From Gemmatimonadales bacterium (lineage in GTDB: Bacteria; Gemmatimonadota; Gemmatimonadetes; Palauibacterales; Palauibacteraceae), in NCBI GenBank assembly GCA_009840115.1, contig VXOJ01000005.1, forward strand, positions 1 through 64,000: a DNA stretch of 64,000 nucleotides. Reading direction: 5' to 3'. Positions within the stretch are counted from its first letter, which is position 1; each line of letters opens with the position of its first letter. Shown piece by piece: positions 40,007-48,817 of the stretch. Below the pieces are notes generated by a model that worked only from the letters and a program-made list of their open reading frames with translations, made no database searches and was not told the origin of the DNA. A program made the position numbers and the translations under genes.

Positions 40007-43000
40007 TTGAATCGCCTTGTCGGCGTTGCGTTGATCGGCCTTCTCGCGGGCCTCGCGATCCACCCGTCCGTCGTCTCCGCGCAGGGGGTGACGACCGCCG
40101 GCGTGGCGGGGCGCGTGATCGACGCCGAGGGAGCCCCCGTCGCCGGGGCCCGGGTGGAGTTCCGCCACACCCGGACCGGCGCCACCCACACTGTTCTGAG
40201 CGACGATCTCGGCCGTTTCAGCCTCGCCAATCTTCGGCCCGGCGGGCCGTACACGCTGGAGGTCGGGCGCATCGGGCTCAGCCCGGTGACGCGGGAGGGC
40301 CTGACGCTCATCGCCGGACAGAGGCTGCAGCTCGAGGTTCAACTCTCCGAGACGGCGGTTCCGCTGCCCGAACTCTCCGTACGCGTCGAGACGGACCCGG
40401 AGTTCGACCCCACCCGCATGGGCTCGACGACCGTCGTCGACCGCGAGACGATCGAGACGCTTCCCACCATTTCGAGGGACTTCACGGGATTCGCCCGACT
40501 CTCTCCGCTCGTGGCGGCGGACGAGATGGGGACCTCCGTGGCCGGATCGAACATCCGCTTCAACAACATCCAGGTGGACGGCGCGCTCAACCAGGACGTC
40601 TTCGGCCTCTCGCCCACCGGGGTGGCCGGCGGACAGGCGCGGGGACGCGTCATCCCGCTCGCGGCGATCGAGGAACTGCAGGTTCTCACCGCGCCGTACG
40701 ACGTGCGCCAGTCCGGGTTCACCGGCGGCGTTCTCAATGCGGTGACGCGCTCGGGGGGCAACGACTTCCGCGGCTCCGCGTTCGGTTTCTTCCGCAACGA
40801 CGGCCTCATCGGCGACGCCGTCATCGGCGGGATCCCGCGCGCGCCGGGCGAGCTTGAGAACACCTTCGCCGGCTTCGATCTCGGCGGGCCGATCCTGCGC
40901 GACCGCCTGCACTTCTTCGTCGCGGGCGAACTCGAGAACCGGACGCGGCCGCCCGACGGCTTCACGGTCGGCGTCGACGAGATCGTGCGTACGAAGCTCG
41001 ACCCCGACTCGGTCCGCCGCGTGTCCAGGATCCTCCAGGGCTACGGCGCGGACGCGGGCGAGGCCGGTCTCTACACGCTCGAGAACGGCCTCGCCAACCT
41101 GTTCGCGCGCGTGGACGCCCGCCCGGACGCGGACCACTCCCTCATGTTCCGCTACAATCTCGCCTACGCCGCGGACGATCCGGCCACGAACCGACTCCCC
41201 GGCGACGCCTACGAGATGTCGTCCACCGGACGGGAGATCGAATCGCGGAACCAGTCGTTCGGGGCGCAGTGGCTCGCGACCCTCGGTCCACGGCTCTCGA
41301 ACGACCTCATGGTGAACGTGCAGTTCCTGCGCTACCGGGAGACCGCGAACTCTCTCTATCCCCGGGTCGAGATCGACCTCCAGGCGGGCGTGCCGGGGGC
41401 GGGGTTCCGGCGCGAGTTGCGCCTCGGGTCCAACTACTCCGGGCCGGACGGCGAACTCGACCAGAACATCCTGCAGATCACGAACGCGCTGACGCTCTCG
41501 CTCGGAGACCACCATCTCACCTTCGGGGGCGGGTTCGAGCGCTTTTCCATCCGGCGGGAATACCTCCCGGGCAGCCTCGGCAGCTACTACTTCCGGTCGA
41601 TGGCGGATCTGGCGGCGAACGCCCCCGCGGAATACGTCGTCCACGTGCCGCTCTCGGAGGACGCGGGCACGTCGGACTTCAACGTGCACCAGCTTTCGGC
41701 CTTCGTGCAGGAGGAGGCCCGGATCGGGGAGCGGCTGAACGTCCGGCTCGGCCTGCGCATGGACGTGCCGCTGATGCCGGACGCGCCGGCGCACAACCCG
41801 GACGTGGAGCGTTCGTTCGGCTTCAGCACGAGCGACCTGCCGGGCGGGACCGTCCTCTTCTCCCCGCGGGCGGGGTTCAACCTCGGTCTCGGCGGCGACC
41901 GCACGACGCAGATCCGCGGCGGGATGGGGCTGTTCACCGGCCGCCCCCCGTTCGCGTGGCTCGCGAGTGCCTATCAGAACACGGGGCTCTCGTCCGTGTT
42001 CATGACTTGCCGGCGACGGAATCTCGGAGTTCCCGACCCCGAGATCGTCCCCGCGTTCGATCCCCTCGCGCCTCCCCCGACCCTCTGCGTGGACGGCACG
42101 GGCGGCGAATCCGCGGTCCCGATCGTCACGCTGTTCGACCCCGACTTCCGCTTTCCGCGCGACTTCAAGGCCTCGCTCGCCGTCGACCAGCGCCTGCCGG
42201 GGGGATTCGTCCTCTCGCTCGAGGGCATCTATACCCGCGCGGTCAACCAGATCGCGTTCCAGGACCTGAACATCGGCCCCGCCTACCCCGCGGGCGACCG
42301 GACGGAGGCGAACGGGTTCACCTACGGTTTCGGCTACGGGAGGCGCGTGACCTTCGCCGACCCCGGCGCCGGGAGCGAGTTCGTCGATCCGCCGCCGGGC
42401 GAGCCCCCGGGCGAGCGCGAGCCGATCTTCCTCCCCCGCCGCGTCGACCCGGGCTTCGGCCAGGTCATCAAGATCGGGGACCGGCCCCTGAACTTCTCGT
42501 ACGCCCTGAGCGCGCGGCTCCGGAAGCAGTTCGGCGACCGGCTCTCCGTCGACGTGGGCTATGCCTTCAACCGTTCCGCCGACGTGCGCAGCCTCTCGTC
42601 GCTCGATGCGATCGCGAACTTCGGCTACACCGCGGTCGAGGGGGATCCGAACGATCCGAAGCGGCAGGCCTCTCTCTTCGACCGGCCGCACCGCGTCGTG
42701 GCGAGCGCGACGGCCGCCCTGCCGGAACTGATGGGAGGCGGCCGCCTGTCCCTGCTATACGTGGGACAGTCCGGGCGACCCTACTCCTACGTGTATGCGG
42801 ACGACATCAACGGGGACGCCTATCCCGGATACGGCCGCGCGCTCGACCTCGCGAACGACCTCATCTTCGTGACCGACGGGGCGTTCGACTTCCCCGGAGG
42901 AGGACGAACCCCGGTCAGCGGCATCCTCTTCGAGCAACTCGTCGCGCAGGAACCCTGCCTGCAGGAGAACCGCTCGCGGATTCTGCACCGGAACGGGTGC

Positions 43001-43357
43001 CGGACGCCGTGGTCGCACCAACTGGATTTCCGCTTCAGCCAGCCCATCCGGCTGGTCGGTGCGGAAGTCACGGTGACGCTCGACGTGCTCAACGTCCTCA
43101 ACCTGGTGAACCCCGACTGGGGACATGTGCAGACCGTGAACCCCGTCGTGCAGTTGCTGACCGTCGAGGACCGGATCGAGGACGACTTCGATCTTCAGAA
43201 CATGGTGCCCGAACCGGACGACCCGCTCCGCGCCCGCTACGCCGGGCCGCTGCAGACGAGCGACACGGGCGGCGTGCGCGCCGCGGTGCCCTACCTGCCG
43301 CAGATCGGCGCCTCGCAGTGGCAGGCCCAGTTCGGCATCGGCATCCGCTTCCGCTAG
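40007..43357 (+). CDS. Outer-membrane TonB-type receptor with carboxypeptidase-regulatory domain
   Basis: A predicted 1116-residue outer-membrane beta-barrel protein. The signal peptide is LNRLVGVALIGLLAGLAI...VVSAQG. Residues about 30-115 are a carboxypeptidase-regulatory (CarboxypepD_reg) beta-sandwich (AGRVIDAEGAPVAGARVEF). Next is a plug-like domain (FNNIQVDGALNQDVFG, RVIPLAAIEELQVLTAPYD), then about 850 residues of amphipathic strands ending in the aromatic-flanked FGIGIRFR, a barrel C-terminus. It probably imports a large nutrient; no TonB box or ligand can be named. TTG at 40007 has an ideal AAGGAGA site 6 bases upstream; ATG 39968 is in frame but lacks one. It is divergent from hutF. 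Confidence 0.87.
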   Translation: MNRLVGVALIGLLAGLAIHPSVVSAQGVTTAGVAGRVIDAEGAPVAGARVEFRHTRTGATHTVLSDDLGRFSLANLRPGGPYTLEVGRIGLSPVTREGLTLIAGQRLQLEVQLSETAVPLPELSVRVETDPEFDPTRMGSTTVVDRETIETLPTISRDFTGFARLSPLVAADEMGTSVAGSNIRFNNIQVDGALNQDVFGLSPTGVAGGQARGRVIPLAAIEELQVLTAPYDVRQSGFTGGVLNAVTRSGGNDFRGSAFGFFRNDGLIGDAVIGGIPRAPGELENTFAGFDLGGPILRDRLHFFVAGELENRTRPPDGFTVGVDEIVRTKLDPDSVRRVSRILQGYGADAGEAGLYTLENGLANLFARVDARPDADHSLMFRYNLAYAADDPATNRLPGDAYEMSSTGREIESRNQSFGAQWLATLGPRLSNDLMVNVQFLRYRETANSLYPRVEIDLQAGVPGAGFRRELRLGSNYSGPDGELDQNILQITNALTLSLGDHHLTFGGGFERFSIRREYLPGSLGSYYFRSMADLAANAPAEYVVHVPLSEDAGTSDFNVHQLSAFVQEEARIGERLNVRLGLRMDVPLMPDAPAHNPDVERSFGFSTSDLPGGTVLFSPRAGFNLGLGGDRTTQIRGGMGLFTGRPPFAWLASAYQNTGLSSVFMTCRRRNLGVPDPEIVPAFDPLAPPPTLCVDGTGGESAVPIVTLFDPDFRFPRDFKASLAVDQRLPGGFVLSLEGIYTRAVNQIAFQDLNIGPAYPAGDRTEANGFTYGFGYGRRVTFADPGAGSEFVDPPPGEPPGEREPIFLPRRVDPGFGQVIKIGDRPLNFSYALSARLRKQFGDRLSVDVGYAFNRSADVRSLSSLDAIANFGYTAVEGDPNDPKRQASLFDRPHRVVASATAALPELMGGGRLSLLYVGQSGRPYSYVYADDINGDAYPGYGRALDLANDLIFVTDGAFDFPGGGRTPVSGILFEQLVAQEPCLQENRSRILHRNGCRTPWSHQLDFRFSQPIRLVGAEVTVTLDVLNVLNLVNPDWGHVQTVNPVVQLLTVEDRIEDDFDLQNMVPEPDDPLRARYAGPLQTSDTGGVRAAVPYLPQIGASQWQAQFGIGIRFR

Positions 43358-43415
43358 ACGCGGCCACGGGGATACGTTCCGCCGCTCGACCCTGTAACCA
43401 TGGGAGTCAAGTACC

Positions 43416-45875
43416 ATGCGACCACGTAGCCTCGCTCTTCTCGTTTCCCTCGTTCCCTTCGTCGCGACGCTGGCGGCGCCGGCAGCGGCGCAGACTCATG
43501 CCGGCGGCCTGAACCATGCCGCCGGGGCCCCGATCATCGGCTTCGGTGCGGCGGCCGCGGTTTCCGGCGACGAGATCTTCGTCTCGCGGCCGGGCGAGTT
43601 CGCGGCGTTCCCGATGCCGGGTTCCGAACCCGGCAGCGTGCACATATTCCGGCGCGGCGAGGACGGCTGGGTGGAGGTCGCCACGATACCGGCCCCGAGC
43701 GGGGTGTACGGAGACGGTTTCGGGGAGGCCCTGGCCGTCGAGGGCGACATCCTCGTGGTGGGCGCCCCGAAGGAGAACGAGAGCCGGGGAGCCGCGTACG
43801 TCTTCGTCCGCGAAGGCACCATGTGGAGCTCCTGGGAGCGGCTGGAGGCACCGGACGCGATGCCGGGAGACGCCTTCGGTTCCTCGATCGCCGTGGGGGC
43901 CGGAGGGCAGTTCGGCGTCATCGGCGCGCCGGGACGCGGCGCCAGCGGTTCGGTGTTCGCCTATGTCCAGTCCGACATGGGGTTGACGTCCGTCGAACTC
44001 ACCGGGTCCGACGCCCCGGCGGACGCCCGGTTCGGAGCGGCCGTCAGCGTGGAGGGCGACCTCGCGCTCGTGGGTGCGCCCGGGCCGTTCGGGCTCAGCC
44101 AGTACACACCGTCCGCGCCACCGCAGGCAGGGGCCGGCTACCTGTTCCGCCGCAACGGCACGGAATGGGATGAGGTCGCTCGGCTGACGCCGGCCGGCGG
44201 CGCCGTGGCCGGCCTGTCCGCGGTGCTCATGGGGGGCGAGGCATACCTCGGCTCTCCGCTCGCCAGCCAGGCGCAGGGCGCCGTCTTCCGGTTCGCGGCG
44301 GACGCCGCCGGAGCGTGGTCCCAGACCGGGACGATCGCGGCCGCGTCGCCGTCCCCGGCGGCCTTCTTCGGCTATGCCCTCGCCGGGGCGGGAGGACGGC
44401 TCGTGGTCGGGGCGCCGGGCACGAACGCCTTCGCGGGCGCCGCCCACGTCCTCCGGGCGGGGGACGACGACGGGTGGAGCGAGGAGACCCTGCTGGAGGG
44501 CGAAACCCGCGGGCTCATGGGCTTCATGGGCAATGCGGTGGCCGGAGGCGACGGCCTCGCGGTCGTCGGCGCCCCCGGTTCGGAGTTCTTCGAGGGCATC
44601 GGCTTCGTGTTCGAGCGTGACGCGGGCGGCACGTGGAGCGAGGCCACTCCCATCCACGAGACCGAACTGGGTCTGGCCGCCGTCAGGGGCGAAGAGATGC
44701 GTTGCTCGGACGACGGGACGGTCGCCGGCTTCGACTGCTCCGAGGTGGACCTCGTCTCCTTCCTCCCGGCCCGGGAAGTCGGCGGCGGGCGCGGGATCAT
44801 GGTCAGCGACATCTGGGGCTGGGTGGATCCGCAGACGGGCCGCGAGTACGCGATCCTGGGACGGTTCGACGGAACCTCCTTCATCGACGTGACCGACGCC
44901 GGGAATCCCATCTATCTCGGGAACCTCCCGCTCACCGAGGGCGCGATGCCCAACCTGTGGCGCGACATGAAAGTCCATGCCGACCACACCTTCATCGTGG
45001 CGGACAACGCGGGCGAACACGGGATGCAGGTCTTCGACCTCACGCGCCTGCGGGACGTGACCAATCCCCCGGTGGATTTCGACGAGGACGCGCACTACGC
45101 CGAGTTCGCCTCCGCGCACAACATCGTCATCAACGAGGCGTCGGGCTTCGCCTACGTCGTGGGCGGCAGCGGCGGCGGCGAGACGTGCGGCGGCGCGCTG
45201 CACATGGTGGACATCCGCGATCCCCGGAACCCGACCTTCGCCGGCTGTTTCGCGGACCCCGAGACGGGGAACGCCGGATCGGGCGGCTACACGCACGACG
45301 CGCAGTGCGTCATCTACGAGGGTCCCGACGAGGATCACGTCGGCAGGGAGGTGTGCTTCAACGCGAGCGCGACGAAGCTCGGCATCGGAGATGTGACCGA
45401 CAAGGACAACCCGACGCCGATCTCGAACGCCGCCTATCCGAACGTGGCCTACTCCCACCAGGGGTGGCTGTCGGAGGACCAGCGCTACTTCTACCTGAAC
45501 GACGAGCTCGACGAACTGTCGGGCGGGACGACCGGGACGCGGACCCTCGTTTGGGACGTGGCGGACCTGGACGACCCGGTGCTCGTGCGCGAATTCGTGC
45601 AGGACAACGCGGCGTCGGACCACAACCTGTACATCCGCGACAACCTCATGTACCAGTCGAACTACGTGAGCGGACTCCGGATCTTCGATATTTCCGACCC
45701 GGAGAACCCCGTGCCGGCCGGCTTCTTCGACACGGTGCCGGGGAGCCCGGACGCGCCGGGCTTCGCGGGATCCTGGAGCAACTACCCGTTCTTTCCCTCC
45801 GGGAACATCATCGTGTCGAGCATGCGCGAGGGGCTGTTCGTCCTCAGGAAGCGGGAGCCCGCCCTCGTGCCCTAG
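43416..45875 (+). CDS. Choice-of-anchor B protein with FG-GAP-like propeller
   Basis: An 819-residue secreted protein. Signal peptide ALLVSLVPFVATLAAPAAAQ. Residues about 40-430 consist of seven or so repeats with a VVGAP core (FGAAVSVEGDLALVGAP, FGSSIAVGAGGQFGVIGAP, LVVGAPGTN), an FG-GAP/integrin-like propeller. Residues about 440-810 follow the choice-of-anchor B pattern, with LVIVD-like repeats (SFIDVTDAGNPIYLGNLP, MVDIRDPRNPTFAGCF, RIFDISDPENPVPAGFF). The cysteine-rich YTHDAQCVIYEGPD and CGGALHMVD segments are also typical. It is an extracellular binding or adhesion protein of unknown partner; no C-terminal sorting tail is obvious. It follows the TonB-type receptor by 58 bases and overlaps the convergent MFS gene by 32 bp. 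Confidence 0.85.
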   Translation: MRPRSLALLVSLVPFVATLAAPAAAQTHAGGLNHAAGAPIIGFGAAAAVSGDEIFVSRPGEFAAFPMPGSEPGSVHIFRRGEDGWVEVATIPAPSGVYGDGFGEALAVEGDILVVGAPKENESRGAAYVFVREGTMWSSWERLEAPDAMPGDAFGSSIAVGAGGQFGVIGAPGRGASGSVFAYVQSDMGLTSVELTGSDAPADARFGAAVSVEGDLALVGAPGPFGLSQYTPSAPPQAGAGYLFRRNGTEWDEVARLTPAGGAVAGLSAVLMGGEAYLGSPLASQAQGAVFRFAADAAGAWSQTGTIAAASPSPAAFFGYALAGAGGRLVVGAPGTNAFAGAAHVLRAGDDDGWSEETLLEGETRGLMGFMGNAVAGGDGLAVVGAPGSEFFEGIGFVFERDAGGTWSEATPIHETELGLAAVRGEEMRCSDDGTVAGFDCSEVDLVSFLPAREVGGGRGIMVSDIWGWVDPQTGREYAILGRFDGTSFIDVTDAGNPIYLGNLPLTEGAMPNLWRDMKVHADHTFIVADNAGEHGMQVFDLTRLRDVTNPPVDFDEDAHYAEFASAHNIVINEASGFAYVVGGSGGGETCGGALHMVDIRDPRNPTFAGCFADPETGNAGSGGYTHDAQCVIYEGPDEDHVGREVCFNASATKLGIGDVTDKDNPTPISNAAYPNVAYSHQGWLSEDQRYFYLNDELDELSGGTTGTRTLVWDVADLDDPVLVREFVQDNAASDHNLYIRDNLMYQSNYVSGLRIFDISDPENPVPAGFFDTVPGSPDAPGFAGSWSNYPFFPSGNIIVSSMREGLFVLRKREPALVP

Positions 45876-47124
45876 CGGTGCGGGTGACGCGGCGGAAGGC
45901 GAGGGCGGCGAGGAGGCCGATGGCGCCGAAGCCGGCGACGGCGGCGAATACGTGCTGGTGCCCGGGGAGGCCCGGTGAGTTGTCGAGCAGGACGCCCATC
46001 AGCGGTCCCATGAAGACGTCGGGGGTGAAGCCGAGGACGGAGACGAGGCCTGCCGCGCTCCCGGTGTAGGCGAGGGGCACGTGGCCCTCGGCCAGGAGGG
46101 CAAAATAGACGCCGCGCAGCGCGTAGATGCCGACGCTGGCGGTCACGATGGTAGCGATGAGCATCCAGGCGGGCCCGGGCACCAGGACGCCGGAGGCGAT
46201 GAGCAGGCAGCCGCCGATGAGGATCACGAAGCCCCACACGATGACGCGGGATGCGTCGATCCGGTCTCCGAGGAAGCCCGCCGCGATGGCCGCGGCGGCG
46301 CGAATCCAGAACGCGAGCGTGCCGATCCCGGAGGCCTGGACATCGTTGAAGCCGAGCGCGTCCCGGGACAGGAGCGAGAAGTCGTCCGTCGCCTTGTACC
46401 CCGTGTAGGCGCAGATGATGATGACGGCCTGCAGCCACACGACCGGCATGCGGCACGCGGCCCGCACCCCCTCCAGCGAGAGCTTCGGGCGGCCGTCGGT
46501 GTCGGCGCCCGGCTGGCTGTCGGGCACGACGAGCCACACGAAGGCGGCGCTGCCGAGCGTGATTCCGGTGAAGACCCGGATCACGCCGCGGAAGGCCGCG
46601 GCCCGCTCCTCGGGCGAGGCCGCCGACGCCTCGCCCGGCAGGAGCGAGGCGAAGACCGCCACGGACACCGTCGCCACGAGCGCTGCCAGGAGACCCCGGC
46701 CTCCATCGAGGAAGCCGTAGGCGCGGCCCTGGGCCGACTGCCCGCCCCACTCGCGCGCGGCCCGGATCATCGCGGCCCAGAAGAGAAGGACCGTCGTCAT
46801 CCCCCAGAAGGCCCACAGCAGGTTCATCGTCCGCGGCGGAGGAAAGTCGACCAGAACGATCCCGCCGAGGCCGGTCGTGAGCAGCGCGAGCGCCATGAGC
46901 CGCCGGGCCGAGAACCGGTCCGCGAGCGGGCCTCCGGCGAAGTAGGCCGCCATCGCCACGACGCCGTACAGGGAGAAGGCGGTCCCCAACTCGAGGTTGG
47001 TGATGCCGAACGCGTCGAGCAGCGTCGGGCGGAAGACGCGCGCGAGGACGAAGGGGAGCAGGAAGACGCCCTCCCCCGCCGCGATGAGGGCGACGAGGAC
47101 GAGCCCTCGCCTCACCGGACTCAC
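45844..47124 (-). CDS. MFS transporter
   Basis: A 426-residue major facilitator with twelve predicted helices. The MFS signature between helices 2 and 3 reads AGGPLADRFSARRLMAL, and the equivalent loop in the second half is GFLGDRIDASRV. TDDFSLLSRDALGFNDVQASG resembles organophosphate/nitrate-type carriers, but the substrate cannot be set. ATG 47124. It follows the cyanophycinase-like gene by 53 bases on the same strand; import of the dipeptides or amino acids released by that enzyme is an attractive but unproved role. Its 3' end overlaps the choice-of-anchor B gene by 32 bp. Confidence 0.88.
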   Translation of the reverse strand: MSPVRRGLVLVALIAAGEGVFLLPFVLARVFRPTLLDAFGITNLELGTAFSLYGVVAMAAYFAGGPLADRFSARRLMALALLTTGLGGIVLVDFPPPRTMNLLWAFWGMTTVLLFWAAMIRAAREWGGQSAQGRAYGFLDGGRGLLAALVATVSVAVFASLLPGEASAASPEERAAAFRGVIRVFTGITLGSAAFVWLVVPDSQPGADTDGRPKLSLEGVRAACRMPVVWLQAVIIICAYTGYKATDDFSLLSRDALGFNDVQASGIGTLAFWIRAAAAIAAGFLGDRIDASRVIVWGFVILIGGCLLIASGVLVPGPAWMLIATIVTASVGIYALRGVYFALLAEGHVPLAYTGSAAGLVSVLGFTPDVFMGPLMGVLLDNSPGLPGHQHVFAAVAGFGAIGLLAALAFRRVTRTARARGRAPAS

Positions 47125-47177
47125 CTCCGGACGGGGGTCAACGGGCGTTGCGGGCCGTCAGCCGCGGAAACGACCGG

Positions 47178-48086
47178 TCAACGCTCCGGCCAGGGACGCC
47201 GCTCCACGCGTCCGAGGGGCGCCAGGGTGCGGGCCGGACGGTAGGCCTGACGCTCGGCCAGATCGTACTGGTCGCCCGGGGCGAGGAAGTAGAACAGGCC
47301 GCCGCTGTCGAGCGTGCTCTGGTTGTCGTAGATGACGACGTAGGACTCGCCGATGACCTCGAAGCGGTCGCCCTGCACGACGATCGCGGTGTTCTCGTCG
47401 ATCCCGATGCCGAGGAGTTCGGGCCGGGCTTCGATGATCTCCAGCAGATCGAAGTGCCGGTTCCGGTACAGGAGGTGCTGGTCGACGGCGGTGTTGCGGA
47501 GGAAGCCGAACCCTTCCTCGTGACTCCCCATCATGATCGTGTTCGTCGCCGTGTCGCCCCGCGCGAGGTACGACCCCTGGATCGTCGCGCCGGCGGACGA
47601 GCCTCCGATCACCCCGCCGCGCTCGAGGAGGGCCCACAACTCGTCCTCCGTGCGCGTCCCCGCGTAGGAATCGACCAGGCGCCACTGCCGCCCGCCCGTG
47701 AACCAGACGCCGGTCGCCTCCCGGATCGCGGCCACGAAGGCTTCGCTGTTCGCCTCGTCCCGGTCGTTCGTGTGGCGGACCGTGAGGTGTTCGACCCCGG
47801 CCGCCTGGAAGGGCCTCACGCCCCCGAACGACGGACCGTAGGACTCCGCGCCGCCCGCCGTCGGGATGACGACGATCCGGGCGTCCGTCCCGCCGGCGAG
47901 TTGCACGAACCGGTTCGCGATCTCCGGGCTTCGCATGGCGCCGCCCACGATCACGAGCGACCCGTTCGGCGGGCCGACTTCCTGGGCCTCGACCTCGGCC
48001 GGAACCATCGACGCGACCGCGCAGGCCGCTACCGCCACGGTCAGGAGTGCCCGGACCACGCTCCATGCTCGCCGCTCTGTTCGCAT
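47178..48086 (-). CDS. Exported cyanophycinase-like serine peptidase (S51)
   Basis: A 302-residue peptidase S51 family member. The nucleophile is in GGSSAGATIQGS, the family's GxSAGA motif; IGIDENTAIVVQGD and FTGGRQWRLVD (the GGxQ element) are also conserved. Cyanophycinases cut multi-Arg-poly-Asp into beta-Asp-Arg dipeptides. The signal peptide (ALLTVAVAACAVASMVPAEVEAQ) places this one outside the cytoplasm, so it would scavenge foreign cyanophycin or another isoaspartyl peptide rather than an internal store. No cyanophycin synthetase is in the window. It is probably cotranscribed with the MFS carrier downstream. Confidence 0.88.
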   Translation of the reverse strand: MRTERRAWSVVRALLTVAVAACAVASMVPAEVEAQEVGPPNGSLVIVGGAMRSPEIANRFVQLAGGTDARIVVIPTAGGAESYGPSFGGVRPFQAAGVEHLTVRHTNDRDEANSEAFVAAIREATGVWFTGGRQWRLVDSYAGTRTEDELWALLERGGVIGGSSAGATIQGSYLARGDTATNTIMMGSHEEGFGFLRNTAVDQHLLYRNRHFDLLEIIEARPELLGIGIDENTAIVVQGDRFEVIGESYVVIYDNQSTLDSGGLFYFLAPGDQYDLAERQAYRPARTLAPLGRVERRPWPER

Positions 48087-48266
48087 CGCTCGACCCTCTC
48101 AATTCGGTTCCGCCGCCGGTCTTCCGGCGAACGATCTCACGGTACGGGGATCGCGGAGGCCGGGCGACCCCGTCTGTCCGAGGCGGCGGGGCCGCCGCTT
48201 GTCGCTCGCCGCGGGCCGCGTCACGTTGCGGGGCCAACGATCCCAGGCGACCCGGAGACGCAGACC

Positions 48267-48761
48267 ATGCTCAGATCGTCCCTTCTCCTCGGCTCCTCCC
48301 TTGGTCTCGCGGGGTTGGCCGGTGGCCTCATCGACCCCGCGGCCCCGAGGGCCGACGGGCCGACGGCACCGCAAGCCGACGCCCTCGCGGGGGCCTGGGC
48401 CGCGGACGAATACGTCCTCGCGAGCGGTGCCCGGCATCCAGTGCGCGGGCGCATCATCTTCACGGACGGCGAGTGGCAGGTCCTCTTCTTCGTCATGGAT
48501 GGCGACGAGCCCAGGCGCGGCTCCGGCGAGGGCGGACGCTACACCTTCGACGGAGAGACGCTCACCTTCGAGCACCTTCATCACTTCTCGTACGGACGCA
48601 CGATGGCGGGGCTTCCGGCGAGCCCGCTCATCATGACCGCGCGCGACGGGGAGGGGCCGCTCGAACCGACCGGGGTCGAGATCGACGGCGACGCGCTGAC
48701 GCTGCGCTTCCCGAGCGGAAACTCGATGTCCTTCACGCGCAGTTCCGCGTGCTGCCCATGA
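48267..48761 (+). CDS. Hypothetical secreted protein
   Basis: A 164-residue protein with an N-terminal hydrophobic export segment (LLLGSSLGLAGLAGGLI). The small beta-rich domain opens with LAGAWAADEYVLASG and has GRYTFDGETLTFEHLHHFS and GVEIDGDALTLRFPSGNSM. This looks like a lipocalin-like single-domain fold, though I cannot name the family. The frame is open far upstream, but coding character starts at ATG 48267, preceded by CGGAGACGCAGACC. Its stop (48759-48761) overlaps an ATG of the next frame, so it may be coupled to the aminotransferase gene. Confidence 0.65.
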   Translation: MLRSSLLLGSSLGLAGLAGGLIDPAAPRADGPTAPQADALAGAWAADEYVLASGARHPVRGRIIFTDGEWQVLFFVMDGDEPRRGSGEGGRYTFDGETLTFEHLHHFSYGRTMAGLPASPLIMTARDGEGPLEPTGVEIDGDALTLRFPSGNSMSFTRSSACCP

Positions 48762-48817
48762 CCGGAGCGGGCGCGGGAGATGCCGGTGGGAGTGCGGGAG
48801 AGGGTCGCTACGGCTTG

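Noticed and set aside
48087-48266. Possible small hairpin CGCCGG-TCTT-CCGGCG near 48111 as a terminator
   Set aside because: It lies in a divergent 5' region where no gene ends, and such short GC stems are frequent by chance in this sequence.
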